Origin: Acestrorhynchus altus
Taxonomy: Eukaryota; Chordata; Actinopteri; Characiformes; Acestrorhynchidae
Length of the DNA: 64,000 nucleotides
Direction of reading: 5' to 3'
Assembly (NCBI GenBank): GCA_034509495.1
Contig: CM067514.1
Coordinates: 9,954,165-10,018,164, forward strand
The first letter of the stretch is position 1, and each line of letters begins with the position of its first letter. The position numbers were made by a program, and so were the translations under genes. The notes under the pieces are model-generated. The model did not search any database. It saw only the letters and a program-made list of their open reading frames with translations, and was not told where the DNA came from. Below, piece by piece: positions 1 through 11,945 of the stretch.

Positions 1-2378
1 TCACCCATTTGTGTAGTTATGCTTTATTGAGAATATATTAGATACAAACCATGCCTTCCAGAAAGTGCCCTGAAAGATAAGGAGGAAGAAAGACAATCTC
101 AGTTTACACAAAAAAATTAAATCAATAACACTAATTGTTTAACTATTATTCAATTACTTTACTTCTAACGTGAACGTTATGAGAGTAAAGAGCTAAAGCG
201 TCACGCTCATATAAGCTCTTTCAGTTTAAAGCATTAATGCAGAGGATGTATTCAAGGGACTCCTGACTGAAAAGCAAATAAAAAGATTAGCAGGGGAGAG
301 AGATGTGCTCCCGGTCGTGAACTGTTCAAACGTAGTTGAGTTTTAGGATGCTGGCCTGGTGGACATCTGCCCACCAGTGCCTTGTCTTCACGCTCAAATC
401 TGTCCCGGCAGAAGCATGCCTGGGCAGCTGCTGCCCACACACCCCACAGCAGCCAAGAGCCCCATGCTTGGTCTTATCTGGGGAGGTGATTTGCACCCAC
501 TGGAGCGCTATTAATCAGAGCAGGGCTGGGCTGGGCAGCAGTGGAGAGCTGGCAGAGACATATTCACAGTGCTGTTCAAGCTCATCCCACCGCAAAGCTG
601 CTCATCAGCATGAGGATCCAGCACAGGATCCATCCAAACCAACCCCCTTCATCCCCAGGGTCTGGCATGTCACTGCACATTTCTCACTTTTCAACTCCGC
701 AGATGTTGAGAAGGTCACAAACCACTTACAAAACGTAGCTATAACCACGTATCTGAGTAACATATAGCTATATTTCATCGTCCAGATAAGTATAAGGTGC
801 TCATTTTCAAAAGTGTTGAGGTTTTAAAGACCAGATCCATTAATTTTCCATCTTTTTTTCTGAGCTTACCTATGAATATGTAACAGTAAAATGTTTTGAA
901 AGACTACAAGAGGAACTCAAACATAGCCTACTCTAATGATCATATATTAGATATATAGGACATATATTAGAAATTAGTGCTGTTTACTGACATTTTCACA
1001 ACAAATGTATTGTGCCCCACTGGGTGCTTGGACCATAATGTCTTATTCACTTGGTTCAGGTGGTTTCACACTGAAATTCTACCAAATTATTCAACTTTGA
1101 GTTGGTATGAATTTGTTAGAAATAAAAGCACTCTGTCACTAGACTTACAGTTAAGGCCATTAAACACAGAATGCAACACAAATGTCTACAAAGATGAAAG
1201 CATAACATTTTCACAAAATGTTTCTCATCGATCAATTGCAAAAAAGGTTTTAATTTACATTACTGTGGAGCTGTGTCTCTAAAGCTTAATCTCCACAATG
1301 AAAATGTCTGTTCCCCTTTCACCACTAACCTTACAGATTACATTTCCTGAGATACTGTTTCAATTCATATCATACTTCCTACAAAGTGCACTATTAAAAA
1401 AAACAGTGCCAGTTAAATAGAGTGGTCTAACCAATTGCTGAATTGAAATGAAATTGAAATGAAATGTAACTTTAATGGCAAATGAAATGACTAATGACTT
1501 TATGATTTTGCATTTTTATTTACTGATTGTGCAAGTATGAAGGAAGCACATGATAGTCTTCATCCTCCTAGTGCTCTAGTGCTGGGAGCATATTGATGGA
1601 ATGGAGTAATGGAATGGAAATTACAGTATTTTGCAATTATAATTATTATTAATATACACTGACCCTTAAAGGAATAAAAACAGTTTTTACTAGTTTTACT
1701 AGGGTGTGTATGTAAAGTGTGTACTAGTGGAGGTATACACAGTGTGTACTAGTAAATGTATGTAAAATGTCTACTAGTGGAGGTATACACAGTGTGTACT
1801 AGTAGATGTATGTAAAATGTATACTAGTGTATTTATGTAAAGTGTCTACTGGTGAATGTATATGAATTGTGTACTAATGGTTGTAGGTAAAAGTTATACT
1901 AGTGTATGAATGTAAAGTGTTGAAAAATGTCACCCCTTTGAAAATCAGTAAATAAATGATAAATGTCTACAGGTGGGGCTCTTTTGAACTATAGCTGTTT
2001 CTGGCTAACAAATATTTTATTATGGATTAATTTACTGATTCTTTATTCCAATAAATAATTATCTGTTTTTTAAAACCTAAAATAAAAGAGATTATTGTGG
2101 CATTATTTTCAATACTGATAAGGTAAATGTGTATAATGTGTATAATAACCAACAATTTCCATATCCCAGTATACCTAAAACCAATATAACACTGCAACCC
2201 TACATGTGATGGAGGAAGTGATGTTCTAATGAGTGTAAAGATGGTAATTGGCACTTCTAAAGCATGAAGGAAAACGTGGGTAAAAATGTACTTTTCTTTT
2301 AGAAGATACAGTATTAGCATATACAGTTTCATTTGAACAACTGCGCTCAGTTATGGACAAAGAAAATTGATGACATAC
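1..2378 (-). other. parva: parva intron downstream of exon 7 (incomplete)
   Basis: No exon with parvin similarity was recognised on either strand. Apart from the minisatellite at 1683-1925 and a short scrap near 1541-1600 resembling the repeat at 8560-8945, nothing is identifiable. Confidence 0.6.
1683..1925. repeat. Degenerate minisatellite with TACTAGTG core
   Basis: About eight diverged units of roughly 25-35 bases share a core such as GTGTACTAGTGGAGGTATAC and a spacer of the type ATGTATGTAAAATGT. The first units are the best conserved (the GGAGGTATACACAGTGTGTA stretch occurs twice) and later units decay. Confidence 0.8.
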
Positions 2379-2437
2379 TCTGTGTTACCAGTAATTTCCT
2401 CCTGGACTTGCCGAGACTGGAGTATGCCCTCACGTTT
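2379..2437 (-). CDS. parva: parva coding exon 7 (inter-CH linker)
   Basis: 59 bases encoding KREGILQSRQVQEEITGNT plus two bases of the next codon. I place the donor at GTATGT. An internal GTAACA eleven bases earlier would remove GNT, which the family keeps. The next exon is outside the window. Confidence 0.9.
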
Positions 2438-5400
2438 CTGTTGGAAAGACAAAGTGCATAAGTATAAGACTTAAAGTAATAAAGGGTATCACCCTCTACC
2501 AAACATTTTTTTTCTTATTAAAAGTGATACCAAACCCATGCGGTAGTAAGACACTGCAATGAGTGTCTGAGTACCTGGACTACAACTACTTGTATGGACA
2601 CATGGTCTGGAAGACGGATCGGAGCTCGGAAATGTTGAGACAAGGCCACCAGCAGGTGTAGTATGGCCACTATGCTCTTAGCATGAACCGCTGAGGAAGA
2701 GACAGGTAAAAAAAAATGTCAGTGTTACAAGCTGTCCATAAAAATCTGGATGTTATATGATGTATGAAATTGACCAAACACCTGTTTCTAAACACCTTTT
2801 GTTGGTGTTAAACAAAGAACTAAACAGAAATCTACTGACTAAACACATTCCAACTGGATAACCAAAAATATTCTGTAGCTATTTACAGTCGATGTTCCAT
2901 TTGATGTTCCTGGTGGACACTTTAAGGGTGTCATTGATCTTTTCCAGAACTGTTTGAAGCTTCTGCTTCTGGGCGATCTCAGACTGTGTAACCTCAGCAA
3001 CATTGAGTTTCTCTCCTTCCAGCTTCTCTGAAAACCAATAAGAAAATGACAGCCTTGTTTAGATGAGAGAAATGGGAAAACAGACATACAGAATCCTAAA
3101 CATTTTGAGACCCCAAGTAAGTGTTTTACCAAAGAGCTTCTGGAGGACCTGCCCATCATAAAGATCTTCAGCCAGATCTTTCACAATGATCCGCTCTCCT
3201 ACCAAAACATCATTGATCCAGTCAATAAGTACCTGCATCAGAGGTAAAGACAAAAATCTAATTACACCTCAATGGCATTCAGTTCAAACATAATTCCTTT
3301 TAACTCTCATGTATGAAACATGAAGCATAAGCAGCTGAAACAAATGACTACTTTGATAGCTGACTAATCATTTAACTTATGTTATCAGATTTTAATTTAT
3401 CTTAAGGGTGTTTTATGTATCTGTTAAATAACAATGAAGACCTTAAATAATTCAATAATAAATAAATATTTTAATTTATAGATTTATAGAGTTGTAATTA
3501 GCTGTTCTGCTAGTATAAAATATTAATAAAATGTCAAAATTGTAAATTTGAACAAAATCAGTTTCACAAATTTTCAGATACAAAAAGGGAGAGAAATTTT
3601 AGTTTTAGAATAATTTTGTTTTACTAGGTTTGTATTAGTGACTTATTTTGACATGGTCTAGCTCAAAAACAATACCATCAACCCTCTTCTCTAACCAGCA
3701 ACCTGATTGGCTTTTTTTGTTGGAGGCTGGGATTTTATCGAAAAACAGACACCATGCTGAACATTGCAAGAAGTCCCGTTAATATTTTAACCAGAAACCA
3801 ATCTCCTAATTTATAATGTCTCTGGGTTAACTCACTGGACTTCTTACTTTTATATGCCCGTGTCCATATGTCCGTGTCCTACACCTCACACTAATATAAC
3901 TCTGTTCTCCACTCACATTAGAGAGTGATGGTGCTGTAGATGTGTGATCATGCTGCCTTATGACAACATACCTTCATCAGTTCTTGCAGTTTGGGATCAT
4001 TTCTGGAGTTGGGATCAACCATGGTGCGGACCTCATTCTCCTCTTAAAGGACAAAGTGTACATATAGTGTTTTAAGGCAAGCTAGAGAATGTGGGGTTGA
4101 AAAGCGACATTCTGACTCTGGCGGTGTGAAAATTTACCCAGCATGGTGTCCTCAGGATCCAGCTCAAATGGGGTGGGGCTCAGGGGCAAGTTGATTGCAT
4201 TCATGCCCTCTTCCTGGAGCTCAGAAACTGCAAAGAAAAAAGCATCAATACATCTTATCTTCCTCTGGGATCAGTTAGCCTCACTATATTACTGTTACAT
4301 GCAGAATTACAGTACACACATCGCAAGCTCTTCTTTGACCTTGATTTACTTTCATCAGATCCTCAGCATGTTCAACCAATTATTATACTATGCTGTTCCT
4401 CTATGTTTTATTATAACAGGCACAGCTAATAGAGAAGACACACAGTAGCACCAGTACATTCTGCACTAGGCTGTGCCTCTCATCATTAGTGGTCAGTTAT
4501 GTGGTATTGGTTTTAGCAGAGGGAGGCTGCTCAGAGTGCCACATCTAATGCTATGCATTCAGGCCTGAACACGTCTGGGTTAACAAGAGCTAGAGCTACA
4601 ACTCAGCCCTTCAATGGGCCTTTCAATCGATACACATCTTACCATATTCAGTACCGCAGGGGACTGAACACAAAGTGAAAGCACTTCATGATTTGAAAAG
4701 TTTTGTACGTCAAGTCGCGCAATGGTTGTCTGGGTATAAACTGACCACACAGTGATTCAGTTTAGCACAATTGAATACACCAATAGTGCATGATTGTTTT
4801 TTAAAGTATGTTAATGTGGAAGAAGCAATAAAGATAATACAGACAATAACATGTCAAGCTTTATGTTCGTAGCACATACATTTTCGAGAAGTGACAATAC
4901 AGTTCAGTGTAAAATCACATGAATGTTATTTATACCCAAATGCAGTCGGTCAGTCAAGATACATTTATTTACAAAGGTAATAACACACCAGATAGAATTG
5001 CTGGAAAACCTGAAATGCAGTTATATAAAGACATTTAGGGCACTAATGTCAGACATTTTCCTCTGGATGGATATATATATATATATATATATATATTGCT
5101 TTTTGGGTGTAACTGTGACCTTGAGTACATGATTTCCTTATATACCACATACACGGACACTTTAATTCACTGCATTATCACTTCAATACCCGCAAACTCT
5201 GCACACACACCTTAACATTGCACTTCACTGCATTCTGCATATTTGCACCATCACCCACTATCACTGCACTTTATTCATATTCACCAACATAATACTGTAT
5301 GCTCATTCTGTACAGTACTGTTTGGTATTCGTTTTATAATTTTGTAATACTGTATGCTCATTTCTATTCAGTACGGTTTAGTATTCGTTTACTGTTGGTA

Positions 5401-8400
5401 TTCGTTTGTAATTCTGTAATACTGTTTGTCCACTCTATACAGTACTGTTGGTATTCGTTTTCAGCTGTATTGCTGCTACCAGCACATGCATACTACATTC
5501 TGCACATCTGTTCGGGACATATAATCTACATACTTGTACATTTATATATGCCATACTTATGTATACATATTTATATCCATGCACTTTATGTAAATAACAC
5601 TGCATATTGCACTTCTGGTTGGATGCTAACTGCATTTCATTGGCTCTGTACTGGTACTTTGCACAATGACAATAAAGTTGAATCTAATCTAATCTAATCT
5701 AATGTGATGTGAATGACTAAGTTTCATTGAATCCCTTATACATTCTGAATAGTAATTTATTCAAATTCAAAATTAAATACTCTGATTTCAGATTTTCTTG
5801 AGCAAACAAAGAAAATTAATATTTCACTTTACTGTAATGAATATACCATGTTCAACCTTTTTAAATTAAATTATGAAATAAATAAAATTTTAGTTCCTTG
5901 ATGTACCAGTATTTATGGAGAGCCCAGGGTTTGTTAGTAAATTTGGCTTAACATCTACTAAAGAAGCACATGTCAGATATCATACATGTCTTGGTTGATT
6001 GACTGCGTCTGGGGTCAGTAATAAATCATGTGCATTTGATTATCTGCTGAATGGCTCCTTTAAAACTTAATCAATATTCCTCACTTCAGTAAGCAAATAA
6101 TAATAACTGAATGTTCTTATTATCTAAGAGAACTGATTGTACAATTTAAGTGAAGTTTAAATATACATAAATTATCACAGAGCAAAATATGACAGTATAT
6201 TTTGTACTTTAAAAGGTCAGTTATATATACATATAAGTAGTATACTGTTGTACATCTTTTTGTTCCCATAACACTGCTTGTGAATTCTGACCCTTTTCAG
6301 AACAAATGTTTAAAATGCAAATTTATCTTAAAGACTGCTTGCTGTATCATTAAGCTACACTATTTGCAGTAAATGCTTTAAGTCACAGAATTCACAACTA
6401 ACTCTGAACATTTTAATAATGAAAGTATATTTAATAAGTCTCCCTCTCGACAAATCCATAAAATAAATAATAAGACAGTACATGGTGAGCTGTTTTGCCT
6501 TTGAAGATTATTTATTGTTAATGACTGTTTTCATTATGGTCAGCAAATGTACACCATATGATAACTATAAATTTTACCATGGAATACCTAAAACCCGTAT
6601 ACTGCTGCAACACTTTACACACAGGCCTATTCACTGATTATATTTGATGTAGATATTTGTATGTGTTTATGGTCAGAAAACTTATTTTACTCAAACAAAC
6701 AAATAAACATAGACATTGAACATGCCTGCTGACAGGAGCCTTTGGAAAATAATCAGTAGAGTTAAAACTGACTGTTGAATTACATTAAAAGCTGAACATT
6801 CTACATCAAATGTCCCAATCCCATGGGTGGGACTGGACAATACAGGCCTTTAAGTAAAATATCCCACATATAATTACATCATTGTGACCAATGTCTGTTC
6901 CTTCAGAACCACAAATGAGTGTGGAGAAAGGAGAAAGGCAGGACTAAAAAGCAGCACACGACAAGTCTTATCCGCTCTATACATACATCCCCGCCAGCGT
7001 GGGCCAATCATCAGAGCCGTGCGTTTGCACGCCTGTGAGAAAACCCTGCAGAAGTCAAAGCCAACATCCCTGGAGACATCAACATCCTGTTTTTAATCAG
7101 TTCTCCCATTACGCTAGACTGAAGTACACTCAGCTGAGTGCCAGTAAAGGCCAAGAACCTAACCAGCAAAAGTATGTGGCCATAGCATGACTAAGACTGG
7201 CCTAAAATGAAGGTGTAAACATTTGCTGTTAGCATAGCCCTCTCTGTCTTTCCCTCAGTGAACTCATCTGCTCGTTTCATGTCCCTCTCTCCAGCACGCT
7301 CTCAAATAGATTCTGCATGTCTCAACATTCCTAACTAAATATACTTCTGCCTTATGGGCCCAAAGAGGCTCTCAATGGAATCAAATAAAACCCAAGTAAT
7401 TTGTGTTCACCTCCGAGGCCCAGGCTTGAGTGGCTAGGGCGCAGCTGTACGCAGAGAGCAGAAAAGAATGAACACAGCTTTCCATGGAAAAGCACTATTC
7501 CATTCAAGATTCATTTGTTTTTAGTTCAAGAGAAATACAGATGGCCAATTACACAAGAATGCTCTTCGGCCTACTTACTAACTTATACGTTATGTAGCCA
7601 ACAAGATAACAGTTACTGCAGTGCTCATTCACTCAGTAGGTTAAAACATTACAGCCTATATATCTGCTCAATTCAGTAGCAAATTCAAACCTAAGGGTGA
7701 TGGCCACCTATTACTCACTGGGAGGCAGCGGCCAGCACTTTTCCATATAAGGTTAAAGCATGGCCCTAAAGCTTTTTGTAAACACTTGGATGGGTGAGTC
7801 CTACACAGCCTGAAGGAGTGAGAAGTGCACTGGACGGACCAACAAAGGCTTTGTTTATGGCCTGATGAATGTGTCTGGATGAAGCAGAATAAAGTTGAAA
7901 TATATATAGCCTGTAAGCTACTGTTCATTTTCAACATCCAGTAGTTTAGTAGTACGATGTACTGTTATTCACAAAACAGCCTTATAGTGTTATGGTGGCC
8001 TATTACTCATACTTCCAAGGAAGTCCTTCCAATGCAATACAAGTGATGATGCATATAAACAAATGACATTGAAAATCCTGTAGAAACATAAGAAAAGGTA
8101 TGTGCCATATTGTTTGGGAATTCATATACAGGATCAGTTACTAGGAATAATTCCTAGTATCAAAAATCAATTTCTACTCACTGCAAAATTCTACTCACTC
8201 CCTTAATTTCCCTGAAGGAACCTTCCCAAGGGATTAATAAAGTTCTATTCTATTCTATTCTATTCTATTAACTCAGTTTTTGTATTATTACTGTTTTGCA
8301 CAATTTTAGAAAGACAAACTAGGCAAATGTCTGGACACTCCAAGAGATCTAAGATCTCTGGTCTCAGAACTTTATTAGCTTATTAGAGCTATGGCCTGTT

Positions 8401-8967
8401 CACAGTCATCATTTGGAAAGGCCAGGCAATGCAAATTTCAAAGCCTTATAAATACTCTGCGTGTGTCCTAATTGCATAATTATCACTAATACTGACTCAT
8501 TTCTGAGTATGTAGTATGCTAACATAGATGTTAAAGGTGAATATACTCAAATATCCACAATGCCATGTTGCTTGCCATTGACAGCCAGAGTCAGAGGGAG
8601 TGCAAATTTGGCCTGCTCTTCCTCTCTAGGTGGGTAGATGATGCTCTCTCCCCACATCACACAGTCAACATGATACTGGTCAGCACAGGCATCTGTTAGC
8701 CATTGTATCAGAACTGGGGACCCAACGCTTTCCTCTTGAGTGCGCTGGCTGTCCGGTGAGGATGCAAACAGCAGCAGCTCGAAAAGAGCTGGTTGTTGAC
8801 GTATGTATTGGATGAAGTATTGGAGGAAGCATGTGCTCGTCCTTACCCTCCTAGTGTCGAGAGCATTGCGTGTGATGGGGGAGAGTGATGATAATGGGGA
8901 TGGGGACTGGCACTTCCAAATTCGTGGGGAGATATCAGGGGTAATATTTTAAAAAATATTATCATAA

Positions 8968-9001
<34 letters not shown>

Positions 9002-9069
9002 ATATATATATATAGTATTAATATTATTAATATATTATATATATAGTATTCCACTATTTTATATTTATT

Positions 9070-9116
<47 letters not shown>

Positions 9117-10616
9117 GATTTTGAGTGTGGTTACAAAGTACACCATTATCCCACAATTCAATTCTCATGTCTGGAAAATTTAGAAAAGGAATGGCAGATA
9201 TGATGCAGATAATGGCTGATAAGTGCAGCAGTGACAATGTCAGGAGAACATGCAGAGAAGTATGTTGGCATAGCAACATGTCATCATTCCCTCTTTTTAT
9301 AAAAAGGGTAGTGTATTAATATTTTGTGTACTAACCCGACCAACCTGCACTATTAAGATATATAGTAAACTGTCTGTACTTTGTAGAATTAGTGTGTAGT
9401 AGTTAGACACAGCTTCTGACTCCTCACACCTTGCCCAATAATCAGCGGCCATGGGCACCAAAACAGCTTTCTAGCACTCTGAAAAATGAAAATGACTGAC
9501 CTGAAAGCAGGAGATAAATAAAAGAAGACACCATAGGTATAACAGGACATATTTTGATGCAGTGGGACTGTTCCTTGTGTGAGAGAATTAAGAGAAAACT
9601 TAAGAGGAAAATGCTCATCTAATGCTCATCTAAAAATACAATTTTCAGTTGATCTCAATTTAAGAGTCAATCTGTATTGTTTTTGTTTGTTTGTTTAACA
9701 TGTCAGTGAGGGGACTGCAAGGGTAGCCCAACTGGGACCCAGTAGTTTTGTCCTTGGTTTCCATGCTGGCCCTGCATATGGATGCCCACTGAGGTCAGGG
9801 ATGAGACCAGGATGGGTTACATCTGGGCCCAATTTGCGGTGTCAATTGTGCACTGGGTCCTAAATAGGACACATGAGATTAAGGTGGGCCGTAAAGTTGG
9901 GGAGCCCAATTGGTTTCCTAGTAACAACATGTAAAATCCCACTTGGAACACATGCCTGGTTGGAAGATACCTATCACAGGTTTCACCAATATGATCCCCA
10001 TCAGGACAGACATGCACACATTATATAAAGTAAAAGCCTGTTCAGTTTTGACTGGTTATTTGTGAATCGCCACTATTATCAGGACTAAAGGACTCAGATG
10101 AATATAATAGAAATAAAATAAAATAATTTCAGATATCGGCCCTTTTAAACAAAAAAACATTATGGAAAACTAAAAATTCTAGTTTGAGTGTATTTTTGCA
10201 TGCACTGGTTGTAGGTATGGTGCTCACAGCACTCAGTTATAGGCTATAAATGCCTTTATAAAATGTTATTTGGTGAATAAGTTACTGTAGAACAACATTT
10301 AATGGAAATAATGACACATTAGACTATTTATACGCAGTAAAACTGAAAGACACATTGTAAATAACAGCAGTACGGCTGAGAAGTGGGCTTTATTTACCAT
10401 TTCAGCCACTAAAGGCGACAGAAAGCCCTAAACCTGTAAGGAAGCAGCGAATGCTGTAGAAAACGAGGGTCAGCTCACACCTTCCTTCGCCTTTTTCCGT
10501 CTTGCCAAAGTTCCTCCAAGTTTGCCGAGGAAAGAGTCATCTTTCTTCCTGGAGGCTGGAGATTTGGGGGTCGGGGGTTTGGGGGATGAAGGAGATTTCT
10601 GAGGAGACGAGGCCAT
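2379..10616 (-). CDS. parva: Alpha-parvin, seven exons, 3' part beyond the left edge
   Basis: Alpha-parvin (actopaxin) is a focal-adhesion adaptor of the ILK-PINCH-parvin complex that links integrins to F-actin. Seven exons join in frame: 10481-10616, 4138-4227, 3972-4042, 3130-3232, 2887-3027, 2575-2690 and 2379-2437 (716 coding bases, about 238 residues). The first residues, MASSPQKSPSSPKPPTPKSP, match the Ser/Pro-rich parvin N terminus, followed by a basic RRKKAKE stretch. CH1 begins near VLIDWINDVLVGERIIVKDL and runs through exons 4-6 to IRLPDHVSIQVVVVQ. The linker KREGILQSRQVQEEITGNTE follows. The second CH domain (roughly residues 239-372 in the family) must lie left of base 1; I saw no further exon in 1-2378. 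All introns have GT-AG ends. It is identified as alpha rather than beta or gamma parvin from the N terminus and the neighbouring mical2. Which teleost duplicate it is cannot be said. Confidence 0.95.
2575..2690 (-). CDS. parva: parva coding exon 6 (end of CH1)
   Basis: 116 bases encoding SVHAKSIVAILHLLVALSQH, FRAPIRLPDHVSIQVVVVQ. Acceptor TCCTCAG, donor GTACTC. Confidence 0.94.
2887..3027 (-). CDS. parva: parva coding exon 5 (CH1)
   Basis: 141 bases encoding EKLEGEKLNVAEVTQSEIAQ, KQKLQTVLEKINDTLKVSTR and NIKWNID. Acceptor TTTTCAG, donor GTAAAT. Mammalian alpha-parvin has LPPRSIKWNVD at the end of this stretch, so VSTRNIKWNID is a modest divergence. Confidence 0.94.
3130..3232 (-). CDS. parva: parva coding exon 4 (start of CH1)
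   Basis: 103 bases encoding VLIDWINDVLVGERIIVKDL and AEDLYDGQVLQKLF, the first helices of CH1, nearly identical to vertebrate alpha-parvin. Acceptor GATGCAG, donor GTAAAA. Confidence 0.95.
3233..3971 (-). other. parva: parva intron 3
   Basis: AT-rich intron between exons 3 and 4. I see no repeat or other feature that I can name. Confidence 0.6.
3972..4042 (-). CDS. parva: parva coding exon 3
   Basis: 71 bases encoding EENEVRTMVDPNSRNDPKLQ and ELMK, just before CH1. The acceptor is TTTAAG and the donor GTATGT. Confidence 0.93.
4138..4227 (-). CDS. parva: parva coding exon 2
   Basis: Begins after a TTTGCAG acceptor and ends at a GTAAAT donor; 90 bases. It encodes VSELQEEGMNAINLPLSPTP and FELDPEDTML, the acidic linker before CH1. 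The phase (2 bases in, 1 out) fits exons 1 and 3. Confidence 0.93.
5071..5096. repeat. (AT)n microsatellite
   Basis: Thirteen perfect AT dinucleotides. Confidence 0.95.
5135..5705 (+). mobile_element. LINE 3'-untranslated end with (AATCT)n tail
   Basis: Many short GCACTT/GCACTTTAT motifs are followed by TGACAATAAAGTTGAATCTA and repeated AATCT units ending near 5702. This arrangement is typical of the 3' ends of jockey-superfamily LINEs in teleosts. No reverse transcriptase sequence is attached, so the copy is 5'-truncated. Within it, 5289-5465 is an internal tandem duplication. Confidence 0.7.
5289..5465. repeat. Tandem repeat of about 60 bases
   Basis: Three diverged units contain AATACTGTATGCTCATTCTG or variants, then CAGTACTGTTTGGTATTCGT. 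They lie within the LINE 3' end at 5135-5705. Confidence 0.75.
8190..8275 (+). mobile_element. LINE 3' tail with (TTCTA)n
   Basis: CCTGAAGGAACCTTCCCAAG then GGATTAATAAAGTTCTATTC and TTCTA repeats. It is nearly the same as the 3' end at 58918-58965, so it is a severely 5'-truncated copy of the same LINE family. Confidence 0.75.
8560..8945. repeat. Dispersed fish repeat (unclassified)
   Basis: Contains CTCTCCCCACATCACACAGT, AGCAGCAGCTCGAAAAGAGC and GGAAGCATGTGCTCGTCCTT, recognisable as an interspersed repeat common in catfish and characin genomes. No coding capacity is visible. A shorter relative lies near 1541-1600. Confidence 0.6.
8968..9112. repeat. Compound (ATT)n - (AT)n - (AC)n microsatellite
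   Basis: ATT repeats at 8968-8999, AT-rich runs at 9001-9050, then twenty AC dinucleotides at 9073-9112. Confidence 0.95.
9700..10020. repeat. Probable dispersed repeat
   Basis: GGGCCC/TGGGCCC-rich text such as GGTTACATCTGGGCCCAATT, unlike its surroundings in composition, resembles an interspersed repeat of teleosts. It is not confirmed by a second full copy here. Confidence 0.4.
10481..10616 (-). CDS. parva: parva coding exon 1 (start codon)
   Basis: The ATG is at 10616-10614 and the exon ends in a GTGTGAG donor after 45 codons plus one base. It encodes the Ser/Pro-rich N terminus, then KKDDSFLGKLGGTLARRKKA. The start is chosen because the peptide from this Met matches the known alpha-parvin N terminus residue by residue. 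Confidence 0.95.
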
Positions 10617-10830
10617 GGCTGTGTAAAGGCTTCACTCCGCGCGAGGCTGCAGCTGGGAAGTGCGACTTTTCCCTGCTGTGGAGAAAAAAAGGGGCTGTGG
10701 AATGTCGACCATTTCGGTCCGCTTCCCAGCAGCATTCCCTCTGTAAGTCCCACCCTGTCCCACCCTTCTGTAGTGGAGAAGTAAACAGGGCTGCCCGGGC
10801 TGTGCTGCTCTGCTCGTACACTTTAATGTG
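10617..10830 (-). promoter_or_regulatory. parva: Putative parva 5'UTR/promoter region
   Basis: Immediately upstream of the parva ATG. It is more GC-rich than its surroundings, with several CpG sites (for example ACTCCGCGCGAGG), and has no obvious TATA box at a suitable distance. It is inferred as 5'UTR and core promoter by position and composition only. An upstream non-coding exon cannot be excluded. Confidence 0.45.
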
Positions 10831-11570
10831 TTTACTACGTGTTTCATTTGTTTCCCAAACAAAGGAAAGCTGTGCTGTTTACTGCTCAGTATTCCTGATC
10901 CTCTCAAATGAGTTTCTGAGCCTCAGAGAGACAAACCTGACTGTCAAACCTGATTTATTTAAGGACACTCATCATATAAAACACTAAATAAGATTCCAGA
11001 TGATTTCAAAGGATAATCTATTGTTTCACCATCAACTCTCTTCTAGAGCATGTCTGATATTTATTTATTTATTTGTTTGTTTGTTTGTTTGTTTGTTTGT
11101 TATTTATTATTCACCCATTACCTTTTAGGCATCGTTTTTGAAAAAAGTTCCTTTTTATTTTCATTGTTTTGTTGGTCAATCATAATAACACTAAGATCAC
11201 ACAATAACAAATGTAATAATGAGGTTTTGCAGCTTTAAAAAGAAAAAATGCCAGTATTAGAACCATTTATTGTAACATTTGCCATTTTTTAATTATTATT
11301 TCAAAATAAAAGTGTCTGTCCATTTTAAAAAGAGGAAATAAAACTCTAATATGCAGAAAAATAATCCAGGTGGTCTGAGGGTGGACCACCAATACTAAAC
11401 ATTCAACATGTTGCACTGTACATGCACAGTAATGCAAAAATGGCTGGGATGTTCCTAAGTTATATCAGTGGGTGGAAAAATGTTCACATCTTAAACATTA
11501 AAAAATAAAAAATAAATTGATCCACTGAATGAAAAAATGCCCCGTTGAAAAGTTATGTAACACTTCACTG

Positions 11571-11945
11571 AACTGTGGGATATGCATTTGGACCCATTTA
11601 CATTAAATGTGGATGTGATATCTGTGAGTTGCTTGTCTGCTCACACAGATAATTCTAACCAGACACTGCTGGTCACAATCATTAAGCACATGTGGCCTAC
11701 TGCTCTGTCCACTGTGGGTCCTTTTATGAAAATGGCAGTGCACATGTGAGACTGTGGATTGAGAAATGTTAACAGTTACACAACTTTGGAATTTGAATGT
11801 CCCATCTTTCTAATACCCACTATCATGCCTCACTCAAACTCCTTATACACGTATAATTGAACTTACACTTATACCGATGTGGGCATTAACAAGCCATCCC
11901 CTCAAATAACCCCACTTTATAAACAATTTATATACAGCTGTCATA
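11571..11945 (-). mobile_element. Tc1/mariner-like transposon remnant
   Basis: The reverse strand matches the degenerate elements at 21120-21960 and 48765-48890: it contains GTGGACAGAGCAGTAGGCCA, TGCTTAATGATTGTGACCAG and the helix-turn-helix-coding side near 11750-11830. No open frame survives. Confidence 0.65.

Larger units (their letters stand above)
4228..10480 (-). other. parva: parva intron 1, repeat-rich
   Basis: 6.25 kb first intron. It contains a LINE 3' end (5135-5705), a second LINE tail (8190-8275), a dispersed fish repeat (8560-8945), microsatellites at 5071-5096 and 8968-9112, and a repeat-like block at 9700-10020. The stretch 6900-7400 is less AT-rich and free of recognised repeats, so it may hold regulatory sequence, but no specific site is visible. 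Confidence 0.6.

Noticed and set aside
336..767. 143-residue open frame near the left edge
   Set aside because: On the opposite strand to parva, low-complexity, no family match; treated as chance in an intron.
2379..2389. Alternative earlier donor GTAACA for parva exon 7
   Set aside because: Would remove GNT from the conserved ITGNTE and has a weaker donor than GTATGT.
10502..10987. 161-residue open frame on the plus strand over parva exon 1
   Set aside because: Shadow of the GC-rich parva exon and 5' flank; no similarity seen.
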